A stretch of DNA of 64,000 nucleotides from RPQJ01 sp963778185. GTDB lineage: Bacteria > Pseudomonadota > Gammaproteobacteria > Steroidobacterales > Steroidobacteraceae. The stretch's first letter is position 1; each line of letters begins with the position of its first letter. Where the stretch lies: assembly GCA_963778185.1 (NCBI GenBank), contig CAVZTF010000001.1, positions 124,001-188,000 of the forward strand, in the 5' to 3' direction. Made by a program: the position numbers and the translations under genes. The notes under the pieces were generated by a model, which was not told the origin of the DNA, did no database searches, and saw only the letters and a program-made list of their open reading frames with translations. Positions 52,485 through 61,475 of this stretch are shown piece by piece.

Positions 52485-52937
52485 ATGAACTCATTTTCCG
52501 CCGTGACCGTCGGCCGACGGCACCATTCGGGCTTCACCCTGATCGAGATCATGGTCGTGGTGGTCATCCTCGGCATCCTGGCCGCGCTGGTGGCCCCGAA
52601 CGTGATCCGCCGCGTCGACGACGCGCGCGTCACCAAGGCGCGGCAGGACATCCGCGCCTACGAGACGGCGCTCAACCTCTATCGCATGGACAACTTCCGC
52701 TACCCGACGACCGAGCAGGGCCTCGAGTCGCTGGTGACCAAGCCCATGGACCCGAACATCCGCAACTGGAAGGAAGGCGGTTACATCGACGGCCTGAAGA
52801 AGGACCCCTGGGGCAACGACTACGCCTACATCGCGCCCGGTTCCCACGGCGACTACGACCTCTACACCCTGGGCGCGGACGGCCAGCCGGGTGGCGAGGG
52901 CCCCGATGCCGACATCGGCAACTGGAACATCGAGTAA
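52485..52937 (+). CDS. gspG: Type II secretion major pseudopilin GspG
   Basis: The 150-residue prepilin has a basic leader ending at Gly16, followed by FTLIEIMVVVVILGIL, with Glu at position +5 of the mature protein. The GspG-specific regions are YRMDNFRYPTTEQGLESLV, KKDPWGNDY and the calcium-binding YDLYTLGADGQPGGEGPDADIGNW. It builds the pseudopilus that pushes substrates through the outer membrane secretin. The start at 52485 is chosen for leader length and the promoter position. Confidence 0.94.
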   Translation: MNSFSAVTVGRRHHSGFTLIEIMVVVVILGILAALVAPNVIRRVDDARVTKARQDIRAYETALNLYRMDNFRYPTTEQGLESLVTKPMDPNIRNWKEGGYIDGLKKDPWGNDYAYIAPGSHGDYDLYTLGADGQPGGEGPDADIGNWNIE

Positions 52938-52941
52938 TCCA

Positions 52942-53496
52942 TTGCGCCCGCGGGGTGCGGCGACACGGGCGGCGGGCTTCACGCTGCTCGAGGTGCTGGT
53001 CGTCGTCGTCATTATCGGCATCCTCACCAGCATCGCCGTGGTCTCGATCAACGTCCTCGGCGGCGACCACGAAATGGACGAGGAAGCCCGCCGGCTGCAG
53101 GCGGTGCTGAGCCAGGCTCGCGAGGACGCGATCCTCGAGGGTCGCGACGTGGGCCTGCGTATCGACGTGCGCGGCTACGATTTCCTGCACTACGACGGGC
53201 GCTACGAGCGCTGGGACCTCGTCAGCGGCGACCCGTTGCTGCGCGAGCGAACGCTGCCCGAAGGCCTCACGGCTACGCTGTTCCTCGAGTCGCGCCAGGT
53301 GCAGCTCGTTTCGCGCAGCGCGCCGACCGAGCGCACGCCTCCCGCGCCCCAGGTCGTCGTGCAGGCGTCGGGGGACCTCGTCCCGTTCGAGATCGTCCTG
53401 CGGCGCGACGGCACGCTGGAGGAGCGCCGCATCTCCGGAACCGTGGAAGGCGCGATCGAAATAAGCGAGGCCGATGATGATCGCGCGCGCGGCTGA
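52942..53496 (+). CDS. gspH: Type II secretion minor pseudopilin GspH
   Basis: The 184-residue prepilin has a leader ending in RAAG, then FTLLEVLVVVVIIGIL with Glu at +5, followed by a GspH-type beta domain (LRIDVRGYDFLHYDGRYERWDLV; EIVLRRDGTLEERRISG). A TTG at 52942 gives a 12-residue leader and is preferred; GTG 52891 or ATG 52906 would overlap gspG. It sits second in the operon as usual and overlaps gspI by 23 bases. Confidence 0.87.
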   Translation: MRPRGAATRAAGFTLLEVLVVVVIIGILTSIAVVSINVLGGDHEMDEEARRLQAVLSQAREDAILEGRDVGLRIDVRGYDFLHYDGRYERWDLVSGDPLLRERTLPEGLTATLFLESRQVQLVSRSAPTERTPPAPQVVVQASGDLVPFEIVLRRDGTLEERRISGTVEGAIEISEADDDRARG

Positions 53497-54013
53497 GTGT
53501 CGCGTCCGGGGCTTCACCCTGATCGAGGTGCTCGCCGCCCTCGTCATCGTCGCGCTCGGCATGCTCGGGGTCATCGAGGCGGTGACCCAGACCGCGCGCA
53601 ACGGCACTTACCTGCGCGAGAAGACCCTCGCCCACTGGATCGCGATGAACCTCATCACGGAGCGTCGGCTGCTGGGGACGCCGCCGGACACCGGCGAGAC
53701 CTCCGACGAGCTCGAGTATGCCGGGCAGCGCTGGCGCTACACCGTGAAGGTCACGCAGACGCAGGTCGACAGCCTGCGCCGCATGGACGTGTCGGTGCGG
53801 GCCGCCGACGCCCCGGAGGACAGCGCGCTGGTGACCGTGGCGGGCTTCTATGGCACCGCGATCGGCGCGGCCGGCGGGGGCACGCTGGCCTGGAGCGGCG
53901 CCGACGGCACCGGCGGGCCGTCCGGCAGCGGAGGCGACGACGAGAAGGACGGCGACAACCAGGCGCCGCCCGCGGGCAATCCGGCGACGGATCCCACGGA
54001 CGACGAGGAGTGA
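53474..54013 (+). CDS. gspI: Type II secretion minor pseudopilin GspI, with long acidic tail
   Basis: The 179-residue prepilin has a leader ending RVRG (residue 13), then FTLIEVLAALVIVALGML with Glu at +5, and the GspI segment KTLAHWIAMNLITERRL. Typical GspI proteins have about 120-130 residues. Here about 45 extra residues, rich in Gly, Ser, Asp, Asn and Pro (about 134-179), follow the fold. The tail is probably disordered. The stop overlaps the gspJ GTG by four bases. Confidence 0.88.
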   Translation: MMIARAAECRVRGFTLIEVLAALVIVALGMLGVIEAVTQTARNGTYLREKTLAHWIAMNLITERRLLGTPPDTGETSDELEYAGQRWRYTVKVTQTQVDSLRRMDVSVRAADAPEDSALVTVAGFYGTAIGAAGGGTLAWSGADGTGGPSGSGGDDEKDGDNQAPPAGNPATDPTDDEE

Positions 54014-54636
54014 TCATCGGGCGCCACGTTCGACGGGTTCGCGGCTTCACGCTGATGGAGCTGCTCGTCGCCATCGCGATCTTCACGATCGTGGGCGCCC
54101 TCGCGTTGAGTGGCTACACGCAGCTGCAGCACCAGAGCGAGTACTTCGAGCAGCGCATGGAGCGGGTGCGCGAAGTGCAGCGCGCCATGCAGACCCTCGC
54201 GCAGGATCTCGCGCAGATCGAGCCACGGCCGATCCGCGAGCCCCTGGGCGACGCGCGGCTGCCGGCGATTCTCGCGGGCGACTCGGTGGAATACGGCTTG
54301 ATGTTCACGCGATCGGGCTGGAGCAACACGGCCGGCATTCCCCGCCCGACCTTGCAGCGAGTGGCCTATCGACTCGACCAGGACGGGCTGTGGCGCGACC
54401 ACTGGGCCGTCCTCGACCGCACGCTCACCCTCGAGCCGACGCGCCGCAACCTGCTCGGCAAGGTGCGTTCGGTGAAGTTCCGCTTCCTGACCGCCGACCG
54501 CAACTGGGTGGACCGCTGGCCCGCGAGCGAATCGGGCACCGCGGCCGACGAGCGCAGCCGCCCCGCCGCAGTCGAGGTCACGCTCGAGCTCGAGGACTGG
54601 GGAGTATTGAAGCGCCTCGTCGAGGTGGGCGGATGA
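54010..54636 (+). CDS. gspJ: Type II secretion minor pseudopilin GspJ
   Basis: The 208-residue prepilin has a leader ending RVRG and FTLMELLVAIAIFTIVGALAL with Glu at +5. GspJ features are MERVREVQRAMQTLAQDLAQIEPRPIR and VKFRFLTADRNWVDRWP. It belongs to the pseudopilus tip with GspI and GspK. The GTG start overlaps the gspI stop (GTGA), and its stop overlaps gspK (ATGA). Confidence 0.9.
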   Translation: MIIGRHVRRVRGFTLMELLVAIAIFTIVGALALSGYTQLQHQSEYFEQRMERVREVQRAMQTLAQDLAQIEPRPIREPLGDARLPAILAGDSVEYGLMFTRSGWSNTAGIPRPTLQRVAYRLDQDGLWRDHWAVLDRTLTLEPTRRNLLGKVRSVKFRFLTADRNWVDRWPASESGTAADERSRPAAVEVTLELEDWGVLKRLVEVGG

Positions 54637-55568
54637 ACCCACGCGGTCAACGGGGCGTGGCGCTGATCACGGCGGTGCTGATCGTGGCGCTCGCGACCAT
54701 GCTCGCCGTCAACGTGGGATTCCGCGGCATGCTCGACCAGCGGCGCAGCGCGACGCTCTTCGCGCTCGACCAGGGGTACGAGATCGCGCTCGGCGCCGAG
54801 GCCTGGGCCGCGGACTTCCTGCGCAAGGACGCCCAGGAGTCGAAGACCGACCATCTCGGCGAGACGTGGGCGAGGCCGCTCCCGCCGCTGCCGATCGAGG
54901 ACGGGATCGTCGAGGGCCGCCTCGAGGACCAGCAGGGACGCTTCAACCTGAACAACCTCGTGCTGCAGGACGGCACGACGAACCCGGATGCCGTCAAGCA
55001 GCTCGAGCGCATATTGGCGTCGCTCGACCTCGAGACCTCCTGGGCCACCGCCATGGCGGACTGGATCGACCTGGACGCGCAACCCGGTTTTCCCGACGGC
55101 GCGGAGGACAGCGTCTACACCGGGCAGAGCCCGGCGCACCTTGCGGCCAACATGCCGATCACGCGTGCGAGCGAAATGATGGTGCTGCCGGGATTCGGCG
55201 CCGAGCGCTATGCGAAGCTCAAGCCCTTCGTGACCGCGCTGCCCGTCGGCACCAAGCTCAACGTATGCACGGCGCCCGGCATCGTGCTCGACGCGCTGAG
55301 CGACAACACGCGAGAGTTCGGGGTCAATCCCAAGGACCTCGCGGACCGTCGCAAGGATGCCTGTTTCCCCTCGCTCGAGGAACTGCGCGGGGCCCTCGGC
55401 GACGAGGCGTACGACAAGGTCAAGAACTCGCTCACGGAATCGAGCAATTACTTCCGCGCGACCGTATGGGTGACTATTGGCACCACCCAGTTCACCCTGT
55501 ACAGTCTCCTCGCGCGCGGCGGCACCGGTACGGTGAGGCCGCAGCTGCGCAGTTTCGGCAGCGAATGA
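54633..55568 (+). CDS. gspK: Type II secretion minor pseudopilin GspK
   Basis: The 311-residue protein has a short leader ending at Gly8, then VALITAVLIVALATMLAVNV. The usual Glu at +5 is absent (Thr here), as is normal for GspK. The large domain has VEGRLEDQQGRFNLNNLV, MADWIDLDAQPGFPDGAEDSVY and two helix-hairpin-helix-like segments (VLPGFGAERYAKLKPF). It caps the pseudopilus tip. The gene overlaps gspJ by four bases. Confidence 0.92.
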   Translation: MNPRGQRGVALITAVLIVALATMLAVNVGFRGMLDQRRSATLFALDQGYEIALGAEAWAADFLRKDAQESKTDHLGETWARPLPPLPIEDGIVEGRLEDQQGRFNLNNLVLQDGTTNPDAVKQLERILASLDLETSWATAMADWIDLDAQPGFPDGAEDSVYTGQSPAHLAANMPITRASEMMVLPGFGAERYAKLKPFVTALPVGTKLNVCTAPGIVLDALSDNTREFGVNPKDLADRRKDACFPSLEELRGALGDEAYDKVKNSLTESSNYFRATVWVTIGTTQFTLYSLLARGGTGTVRPQLRSFGSE

Positions 55569-55584
55569 TTCGTCCCGAGGACCG

Positions 55585-56811
55585 ATGTCAGAGACCCTGG
55601 TGATCCGGCTCCGAGCCCTCGAGGAGGCGCCGGCGTCGTGGCTGATCGTGGACGCGAACGGCGCGCGCTCCGGCCCGGTCCACAGCGGGCCGGTCGCCGA
55701 CGCGCTCAACCTCGCGCCGGGACGCCGCGTGCTGTTGCTCCTGCCCGGCGGCGAGATCACCCTGGCCGAACCCGAACTCCCCCTCCGCGGCGGCGCCCGC
55801 GTCGCGCAAGCCGTGCCGTTCGCACTCGAGGAGCAGCTCGCCTCCGACGTCGAGGGACTGCATTTCGCCGTCGGCACGCGCAGCGCCGGCTCGGTGGGCA
55901 CGCCGGTCGCGGTCGTGGCCCGCCCGCTGCTCGAACGCTGGCTCGGCGCCTGCGCCGCGGCGGGGATTGAACCCGCCGCCGCGCAGCCGGACACCCTCGC
56001 CGTGCCGCTGTCGCCGAACGGCTGCACGCTGCTGCTCGACGACGCGACCTTGTTCGTGCGGCGGGCCGATGCCGTGCCCTACGCGCTCGATGCCGAGCCG
56101 CTCGCGCCGGCCCTCGAACTCGCGCTGGGCGAGGCGGCCGAAGCCGGCGAGCACGTCACGTTCTACGCGGGTGCCGCCGAGTACGAGCGGCAGCGCGAAC
56201 TCATCGAGGGGCTGCGAGCGCGCACCGCGAGCCTGCAGGTGAAGCTGATGCCGGACGGCCCGCTGCCGCTGCTCGCGGCGCAGGCGGTGAGCGCGCCGGG
56301 CATCAACCTGCTGCAGGGCTCCTACGCGCCGAGTTCGACGATCGGCAACCGGTTGCGGGAATGGCGCGTGCCGGCTGCTCTCGCCGCCGCAGTCGTGCTC
56401 GTGTTCCTGGCGGGCCAGGCCTTGTCGCTCTACAAGCTCTCGACGGCCGAGAAGCAGCTCGACGCGCAGATCGCTGAAGTATTCGCGCAGGTGCTGCCCG
56501 GGCAGAAGGTCGTGGATCCGCGGGCCCAGATCCAGGGGATGATCGGCGCGGGCACGGCCGCACAGGGTGCCCTGCTGCCGGCGATGTCGGCGCTGGCGCA
56601 GGCGATGGCGCAGTCGCCCGCGGCTCGCATCGAGGCCATGAGTTACCGCGGCAATGCCCTCGACCTGAGGCTCGTCGCCCCGACCGTCGAGGCGCTCGAT
56701 GCGATCAAGCAGGGCCTGACGCGCGACGGCGTCACGGCCGAGCTGCAATCGGCGACGCCGCGCGGGGACGTCCACGAAGGCCGCCTGCAGGTGAGGCTCG
56801 GCCAGTCATGA
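55585..56811 (+). CDS. gspL: Type II secretion inner-membrane platform protein GspL
   Basis: The 408-residue bitopic protein has an N-terminal cytoplasmic actin-like domain (VLLLLPGGEITLAEPELPLRGGARVAQAVPFALEEQLA), then a single membrane helix (VPAALAAAVVLVFLAGQALSLY, about residues 257-280) and a periplasmic ferredoxin-like domain. GspL recruits the GspE ATPase to the membrane, but gspE is not in this window. The stop overlaps the gspM ATG. Confidence 0.9.
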   Translation: MSETLVIRLRALEEAPASWLIVDANGARSGPVHSGPVADALNLAPGRRVLLLLPGGEITLAEPELPLRGGARVAQAVPFALEEQLASDVEGLHFAVGTRSAGSVGTPVAVVARPLLERWLGACAAAGIEPAAAQPDTLAVPLSPNGCTLLLDDATLFVRRADAVPYALDAEPLAPALELALGEAAEAGEHVTFYAGAAEYERQRELIEGLRARTASLQVKLMPDGPLPLLAAQAVSAPGINLLQGSYAPSSTIGNRLREWRVPAALAAAVVLVFLAGQALSLYKLSTAEKQLDAQIAEVFAQVLPGQKVVDPRAQIQGMIGAGTAAQGALLPAMSALAQAMAQSPAARIEAMSYRGNALDLRLVAPTVEALDAIKQGLTRDGVTAELQSATPRGDVHEGRLQVRLGQS

Positions 56812-57302
56812 ACGCACGCGACTGGCTCGAAAATCTCGCGCCGCGTGAACGCAAGCTGGTCTACGCGGCCGGCGCGCTGCTGGCAGTCGCACTCGTGTAC
56901 CTGGTCGTCGTGATGCCGCTGCAGTCGATGAATGCGCGGCGTGCAGCGCGCATCGAGCAGAAAGGCGCCGACCTTGCCTGGATGCGCCAGGTGGCGCCCC
57001 AGGCCATGGCGGCCGCCGCCTCGGGCGGCGCAGCGGCGAGCGGCGAATCCCTGGTCGTGCTGGTCGATCGCACCGGACGGCAGGCCGGGCTCGGCAGTGC
57101 ACTGCGCGACCAGAGCCCGTCCGGCGAGCACGGCCTTCGCCTGCGGCTCGAGGCGGCGCCATTCGACGCTCTGGTGACCTGGCTCGCGCTGCTCCAGCAG
57201 CAGCACGGCGTGACCATCGAGTCAGCCACGATCGACGCCGCGGGTCCCCCGGGACTCGTGAATGCGAGCCTTTCGCTGGCCCATGGCGCGGCCGGTCCCT
57301 GA
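56808..57302 (+). CDS. gspM: Type II secretion platform protein GspM
   Basis: The 164-residue protein has an N-terminal cytoplasmic stretch (NARDWLENLAPRERKLVYAAG), one membrane helix (ALLAVALVYLVVVMPL) and a periplasmic ferredoxin-like domain ending LALLQQQHGVTIESATID. GspM partners GspL. Its position between gspL and gspN and the RERKLVY opening make the call firm. The last bases overlap gspN. Confidence 0.88.
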   Translation: MNARDWLENLAPRERKLVYAAGALLAVALVYLVVVMPLQSMNARRAARIEQKGADLAWMRQVAPQAMAAAASGGAAASGESLVVLVDRTGRQAGLGSALRDQSPSGEHGLRLRLEAAPFDALVTWLALLQQQHGVTIESATIDAAGPPGLVNASLSLAHGAAGP

Positions 57303-58092
57303 CCGGTCGGCGCCGCGAGCGCCGCAGCCCAGGAGAAAGGTCGGCTGGCTGATCGCCCTCGGCCTGCTTGCGGCGCTTGCGTTCGCGTTGGCGACCCTGC
57401 CCGCTGCCGTCCTCTCCGGTTACCTGCTGCGCGCTGGCCTCCAGGCAACCACCCTGTCGGGCACGATCTGGTCCGGCCGTGCGGACGGCCTCGCATGGCG
57501 CGGAGCGCCCCTCGGTGATGCCCGCTGGAACGTCACCCCTACCCAGTTGCTGCGCGGACGAATCGCCGGCGACGTGAACCTTGCGCGAGTCGACGGCTCG
57601 GTCAACTCGCGCGTCGCCGCCACTTTCGGCGGCGAGTTGAGCTTCGAAGCGTTGCGCGCCGACCTTCCCGTGGAGGCGCTGGCCGCGTTTCCCATCGGTT
57701 TGCCCAAAGGCTGGCGCGGCCGCGTCTCGGCTGCAGTGGACGAACTTGTCCTGCGCGACGGCTGGCCCACATTGCTGCGCGGCACGCTCCTCATGCAGGA
57801 TCTCGTGGCGCCGCCGCCGCGCAATGCGCCGGCCGGCACGTTCGACGTGGTCATGCCGGACCCGCAGGACGCACCTGGTGCGGGCGACGCTCTCACCGGC
57901 CGCGTCACCGACCGGGCTGGCCCGTTTTCCGTGGACGCGCGGCTCACGCTGTCGCGCGATCGCAGTTTCCTTCTCGAGGGAACCCTGGCACCGCGTGGCG
58001 CGATCCCGCCCGGGCTCGAGCGATCGCTGCAACTGCTCGGCCCGGCGGATGCGGCTGGCCGACGCCCGTTCAGCGTGAGCGGTACCCTCTAG
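57283..58092 (+). CDS. gspN: Type II secretion protein GspN
   Basis: The 269-residue protein has an N-terminal membrane helix (WLIALGLLAALAFALATLPAAVL), then the GspN periplasmic domain. It carries the signature LSGTIWSGRADGLAWRG and PTQLLRGRIAGDV, and LTGRVTDRAGPFSVDARLTL. GspN is an accessory inner-membrane component found in a subset of type II systems, including Xanthomonas and relatives. ATG 57262 is an alternative start. It overlaps the gspM end and, by four bases, the convergent helicase gene. Confidence 0.88.
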   Translation: MARPVPDRSAPRAPQPRRKVGWLIALGLLAALAFALATLPAAVLSGYLLRAGLQATTLSGTIWSGRADGLAWRGAPLGDARWNVTPTQLLRGRIAGDVNLARVDGSVNSRVAATFGGELSFEALRADLPVEALAAFPIGLPKGWRGRVSAAVDELVLRDGWPTLLRGTLLMQDLVAPPPRNAPAGTFDVVMPDPQDAPGAGDALTGRVTDRAGPFSVDARLTLSRDRSFLLEGTLAPRGAIPPGLERSLQLLGPADAAGRRPFSVSGTL

Positions 58093-61000
58093 GACCACTC
58101 CCGCCAGGCGGCGAGCAGCGGAAAGTAGAGCCCGAGCCTGAGGGGTTCCGGCCCGAGGCGCCGCACGAGTTCCGCGTACCGCTCGAGCTGCGGCCGGTAA
58201 CGCTCCTGCTCGCTGTCGAGGAACTCGTCGAGTCCGGCGCCCTCGTGACGGCTGGTCTTGTAGTCCACGATCCAGCGCGTGCCGCCGGCGTCGATGAAGG
58301 TCCGGTCGACGATCACGTGCACGACCTCTCCGCCGACGAACCCGGCGAGCGCGAGCTCGGTGGCCGCTGCGCGATGCGACGGGTCGAGCAGCCAGCGACC
58401 CCGCTCGTCGGCGCGCGCACGCTGCACGGCCGCGACGACGCGATTCACGGCCTCGGCGCGGTGATCGCCTGGGACGCCGAGTTCCGCGAGTTCGTGTGCA
58501 CAGCGTTGGCGGGATGCGTCCGTGGCCGGATCCGGCGCGTCGACCCCGCGCGCGAGACGCTGCAGCTCCCGATGCACGACCGTGCCGACATGGCGGGCGG
58601 TTTCGCTCGCCCAGTCGAACTCGACCGTGGGCGCCGACGCGCGCGCGAGCGTGCGCGATTGGATGCGCGGCGCGGCCGGTGGCTCGGGAACGCGCCAGTC
58701 GGCCGGCACACGCCGCAACCGGGGGTCACGGTCGATCCCGGGCTCGGGCTCGCCTTCGACCGAGCCGACCTCGGCGAGCCGCCGCTCGAACACGGTCTGC
58801 ACGGCGGGCCAGAGCATGCCGAGCGCGACTCCGGACGCGGGGCGCATGATCTCCTGCGATTGCCCGCCGTCGCTCAACTTGCAGCTGCCGAACAGGTGCA
58901 GCTCGCGCTCGGCACGCGTCGCTGCGACGTACAGCAGGCGCCGCCTCTCCTGCTGCAGCTTCTCGCGCTCGAGCCGCTCCAGCCACGCATAGAGCAGGTT
59001 CGGGTCGTCCCCGCTGCCGGCGAGCGGTGCGATGACGAGGTTCCCGCGCTCCTGCGTGGGCAACTTGGTCCACTGCAGCAGCCGCCGCCGGTCGCCGCTC
59101 AGCTGGCGGTCGAGGCCCGGCACGATCACCGTCGCGTACTGCAGGCCCTTGGCCTTGTGGATGGTCAGGAGCTCGACGCGCGTCGCCGGACCCGGTCGCG
59201 ACGGTGCATAGAGTTTCTCGAGCGCATTCGCGAGCGCGGCGAGATCGACGGGACCTGCCGTGCCACGCGACTCGAGCTCGGCCAGCTCGTCGAAATAGGC
59301 CTGGGCCTCGTCGAGCGCGATGGTCGATTGCGCGGTCGCCGGCCCGCCGAGCGCGAGCCAGGCACGCTCCACACTGTCGCGCAGGCCGTAACGGCGCAGT
59401 TCCGCCGGAGCCGCCCCGAGGACCGTCCACGCGCGTTCGAGGCGCGCGCGTGCGTCAGGCGCAAGGCGCCCACGCAGTGCCGGGTCCGCGAGCAGGTGCG
59501 CGACCGTGGACTCGCGGTCGTCGGCGCACAGTGCGTGCAGCTCCTCGAGCGCCAGGCCGCACCACGGAGCACGCAGGACGGCGAGCCATGCGGGACGGTC
59601 TGCCGCGTGCGCGATCGCGCGCGTGAGCGCGAGCAGGTCGAGGACGATCGGCCGCGCGGCGAGCGGATCGATGTCCGTGGCCTGGTAGGGTATCTGGCGC
59701 CTCGCGAGCTCGGCGACGATGTTCACGAGGTGGTTGCGGGCCTGCACGATGATGCCGATGCGCCCCTCACCGTCCGCCACGAGTCGCTGCTGCACGATGT
59801 CGGCCACGAGGCTCGCCTCGTAGACACGGCTGCGCCTGAAGAGCGCGTGCACGGTCACGCCGCCGTCCGCGCCCGCATTCTCCGGACAGGCGCTCGGGGC
59901 GTAGCTCACGGCGCCGCGCAGTATGTCGTCCTGCGCAGGCAGCACCCGCGCAAAACTCTCGTTGATCCAGTCGATGACCGGGCGGGTCGAGCGGAAGTTC
60001 ACCGACAGCACCAGCGGTTCGGGCCGCAGGTCGCCGAGGCCCCGGTCGCGCACGCCCAGGAACAGGCCGACCTCGGCATTGCGAAAGCGGTAGATCGACT
60101 GCATCGGGTCGCCGACCAGGAATAGCGTGCGGCCGTCGCCCTGCTGCCAGCCCGCCGTGAGGCTCGCGAGCAGGCTGACCTGCGCCTCGGAGGTGTCCTG
60201 GAACTCGTCCACCAGCACGTGGCGCAGAGTTGCATCCAGTGCGAGGGCCGTGTCGGTCGGGGCGTCCGGCGTGCCGAGCGCCTGCCGCGCGGCGGCGGCG
60301 AATCGCGGGTAGTCGGCGGACTTGCGTTCGGCGAAGACCACCTCGAGCTCGGCCGCCGCGAGTCGCAGCACGATGAGCAGCGCCCTGAGCACCTGCCACT
60401 CGCGCGTGTCGTACTGCGGCGAGGGCAACTCGCGCACGTCCGCCAGGCTCTGGCAGAGCGCATCGTCGTCCGCCAGCGCCTCGGTCACCGCCGTGGCGCG
60501 CGCCTTGAGCGGCCTGCCTTCCGGACCGGGCAGCAGGCCGAGCTTGTAGTCGAACTTCCTGCGCGGCGTGCCGCCGTCCGTCAGCAGCAGCCGGGCGAGT
60601 CCCTGCCAGCGCGCCCTGGATTCGGGGGTGTCGCCGGGCAGGTCCGCGCCGTCCCTCCACGCGAGGATCGGCGAATCCAGTGCGGCCGTGTCGAGCACGC
60701 GCGCCGCCTCGTGCGCGACGGTGGCCGCTTCCCTCAACAGGCCGTCCGGGAACGCGCGCCGCAGTTCCGCGAGCTGCGCCGCCACCAGCGCGCGCCGTGC
60801 CGACTCCAGTTGCTCGCGCATGCTCGCTTCCGCGCCGGCGTCCTCGAGCACGTCCGGCAGCACTGGCAGCCAGGACTCGCGCCGCGTGAGCATCTCGACG
60901 ACCAGGGCAACGAAGCGTGGCACGCGGTTGTCGACGTGCGCCAGCACCGTGGCGACGGCGTCGGCATGGCGAGGCTCCCCGGCCGGCAGGTGCTCGAGCA

Positions 61001-61475
61001 GCCGCTCCGCCGCAAGTGCGTAGAGCTCGGTGGCGTCCTCCTGGATGCCGAGCCCGGATCCCAGGCCCGAGAGCACCGGCAGGCGCCGTGCCAGCCCGAG
61101 GTTGAGTGCATCGATGGTCTGGATGCGCAGCCGTCCCGGGTTCGCGAGCAACGACCAGCCCCGCCGGGCGTCCGCGGCCAGTACCGCGCGCGCGAGTTCG
61201 AGCGTGCGCCGATAGTGAGGCTTCACTTCGTCGAGCGATCGCCCGGCATCGCGCAACGCGCCGAGGATGCGACTCCTCATCTCGGCGGCCGCCTTGCGCG
61301 TGAATGTGATTGCGAGCACCGACTCCGGCTGCTCGACCGCCGACAACAGCGCGAGAAAGCGACGTGTCAGCAGTTCCGTCTTGCCGGACCCGGCGGGCGC
61401 CTGGACGATGAAGCTGCGCTCCACGTGGAGGGCACGCTCGCGCGCAGACTCGTCGGCGGCGCGCAGGTCAGTCAT
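58089..61475 (-). CDS. UvrD/AddA-like helicase-nuclease, double-strand break repair
   Basis: The 1128-residue superfamily 1 helicase has Walker A QAPAGSGKTELLTRRF (about residues 25-40), ITFTRKAAAEMRSRI (motif Ia), VDEFQDTSEAQ (motif II), LVGDPMQSIYRFRNAE (motif III), FRSTRPVIDWIN (motif IV), LTIHKAKGLQY (motif V) and LLYVAATRAERELHLFG (motif VI). A C-terminal PD-(D/E)xK nuclease has IVDYKTSRHEG. This is the AddA/RecB plan. The ATG overlaps the stop of the AddB-like gene by eight bases. They probably form a heterodimer that resects DNA ends. Confidence 0.92.
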   Translation of the reverse strand: MTDLRAADESARERALHVERSFIVQAPAGSGKTELLTRRFLALLSAVEQPESVLAITFTRKAAAEMRSRILGALRDAGRSLDEVKPHYRRTLELARAVLAADARRGWSLLANPGRLRIQTIDALNLGLARRLPVLSGLGSGLGIQEDATELYALAAERLLEHLPAGEPRHADAVATVLAHVDNRVPRFVALVVEMLTRRESWLPVLPDVLEDAGAEASMREQLESARRALVAAQLAELRRAFPDGLLREAATVAHEAARVLDTAALDSPILAWRDGADLPGDTPESRARWQGLARLLLTDGGTPRRKFDYKLGLLPGPEGRPLKARATAVTEALADDDALCQSLADVRELPSPQYDTREWQVLRALLIVLRLAAAELEVVFAERKSADYPRFAAAARQALGTPDAPTDTALALDATLRHVLVDEFQDTSEAQVSLLASLTAGWQQGDGRTLFLVGDPMQSIYRFRNAEVGLFLGVRDRGLGDLRPEPLVLSVNFRSTRPVIDWINESFARVLPAQDDILRGAVSYAPSACPENAGADGGVTVHALFRRSRVYEASLVADIVQQRLVADGEGRIGIIVQARNHLVNIVAELARRQIPYQATDIDPLAARPIVLDLLALTRAIAHAADRPAWLAVLRAPWCGLALEELHALCADDRESTVAHLLADPALRGRLAPDARARLERAWTVLGAAPAELRRYGLRDSVERAWLALGGPATAQSTIALDEAQAYFDELAELESRGTAGPVDLAALANALEKLYAPSRPGPATRVELLTIHKAKGLQYATVIVPGLDRQLSGDRRRLLQWTKLPTQERGNLVIAPLAGSGDDPNLLYAWLERLEREKLQQERRRLLYVAATRAERELHLFGSCKLSDGGQSQEIMRPASGVALGMLWPAVQTVFERRLAEVGSVEGEPEPGIDRDPRLRRVPADWRVPEPPAAPRIQSRTLARASAPTVEFDWASETARHVGTVVHRELQRLARGVDAPDPATDASRQRCAHELAELGVPGDHRAEAVNRVVAAVQRARADERGRWLLDPSHRAAATELALAGFVGGEVVHVIVDRTFIDAGGTRWIVDYKTSRHEGAGLDEFLDSEQERYRPQLERYAELVRRLGPEPLRLGLYFPLLAAWREWS

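Noticed and set aside
54366..56027. Open frame of about 553 codons antisense to gspJ, gspK and gspL
   Set aside because: The opposite strand encodes recognisable pseudopilins with conserved leaders; this frame is a composition artefact.
58245..60125. Open frame of about 626 codons antisense to the AddA-like gene
   Set aside because: All helicase motifs are on the minus strand; the plus-strand product is Arg/Gly-rich with no domain.
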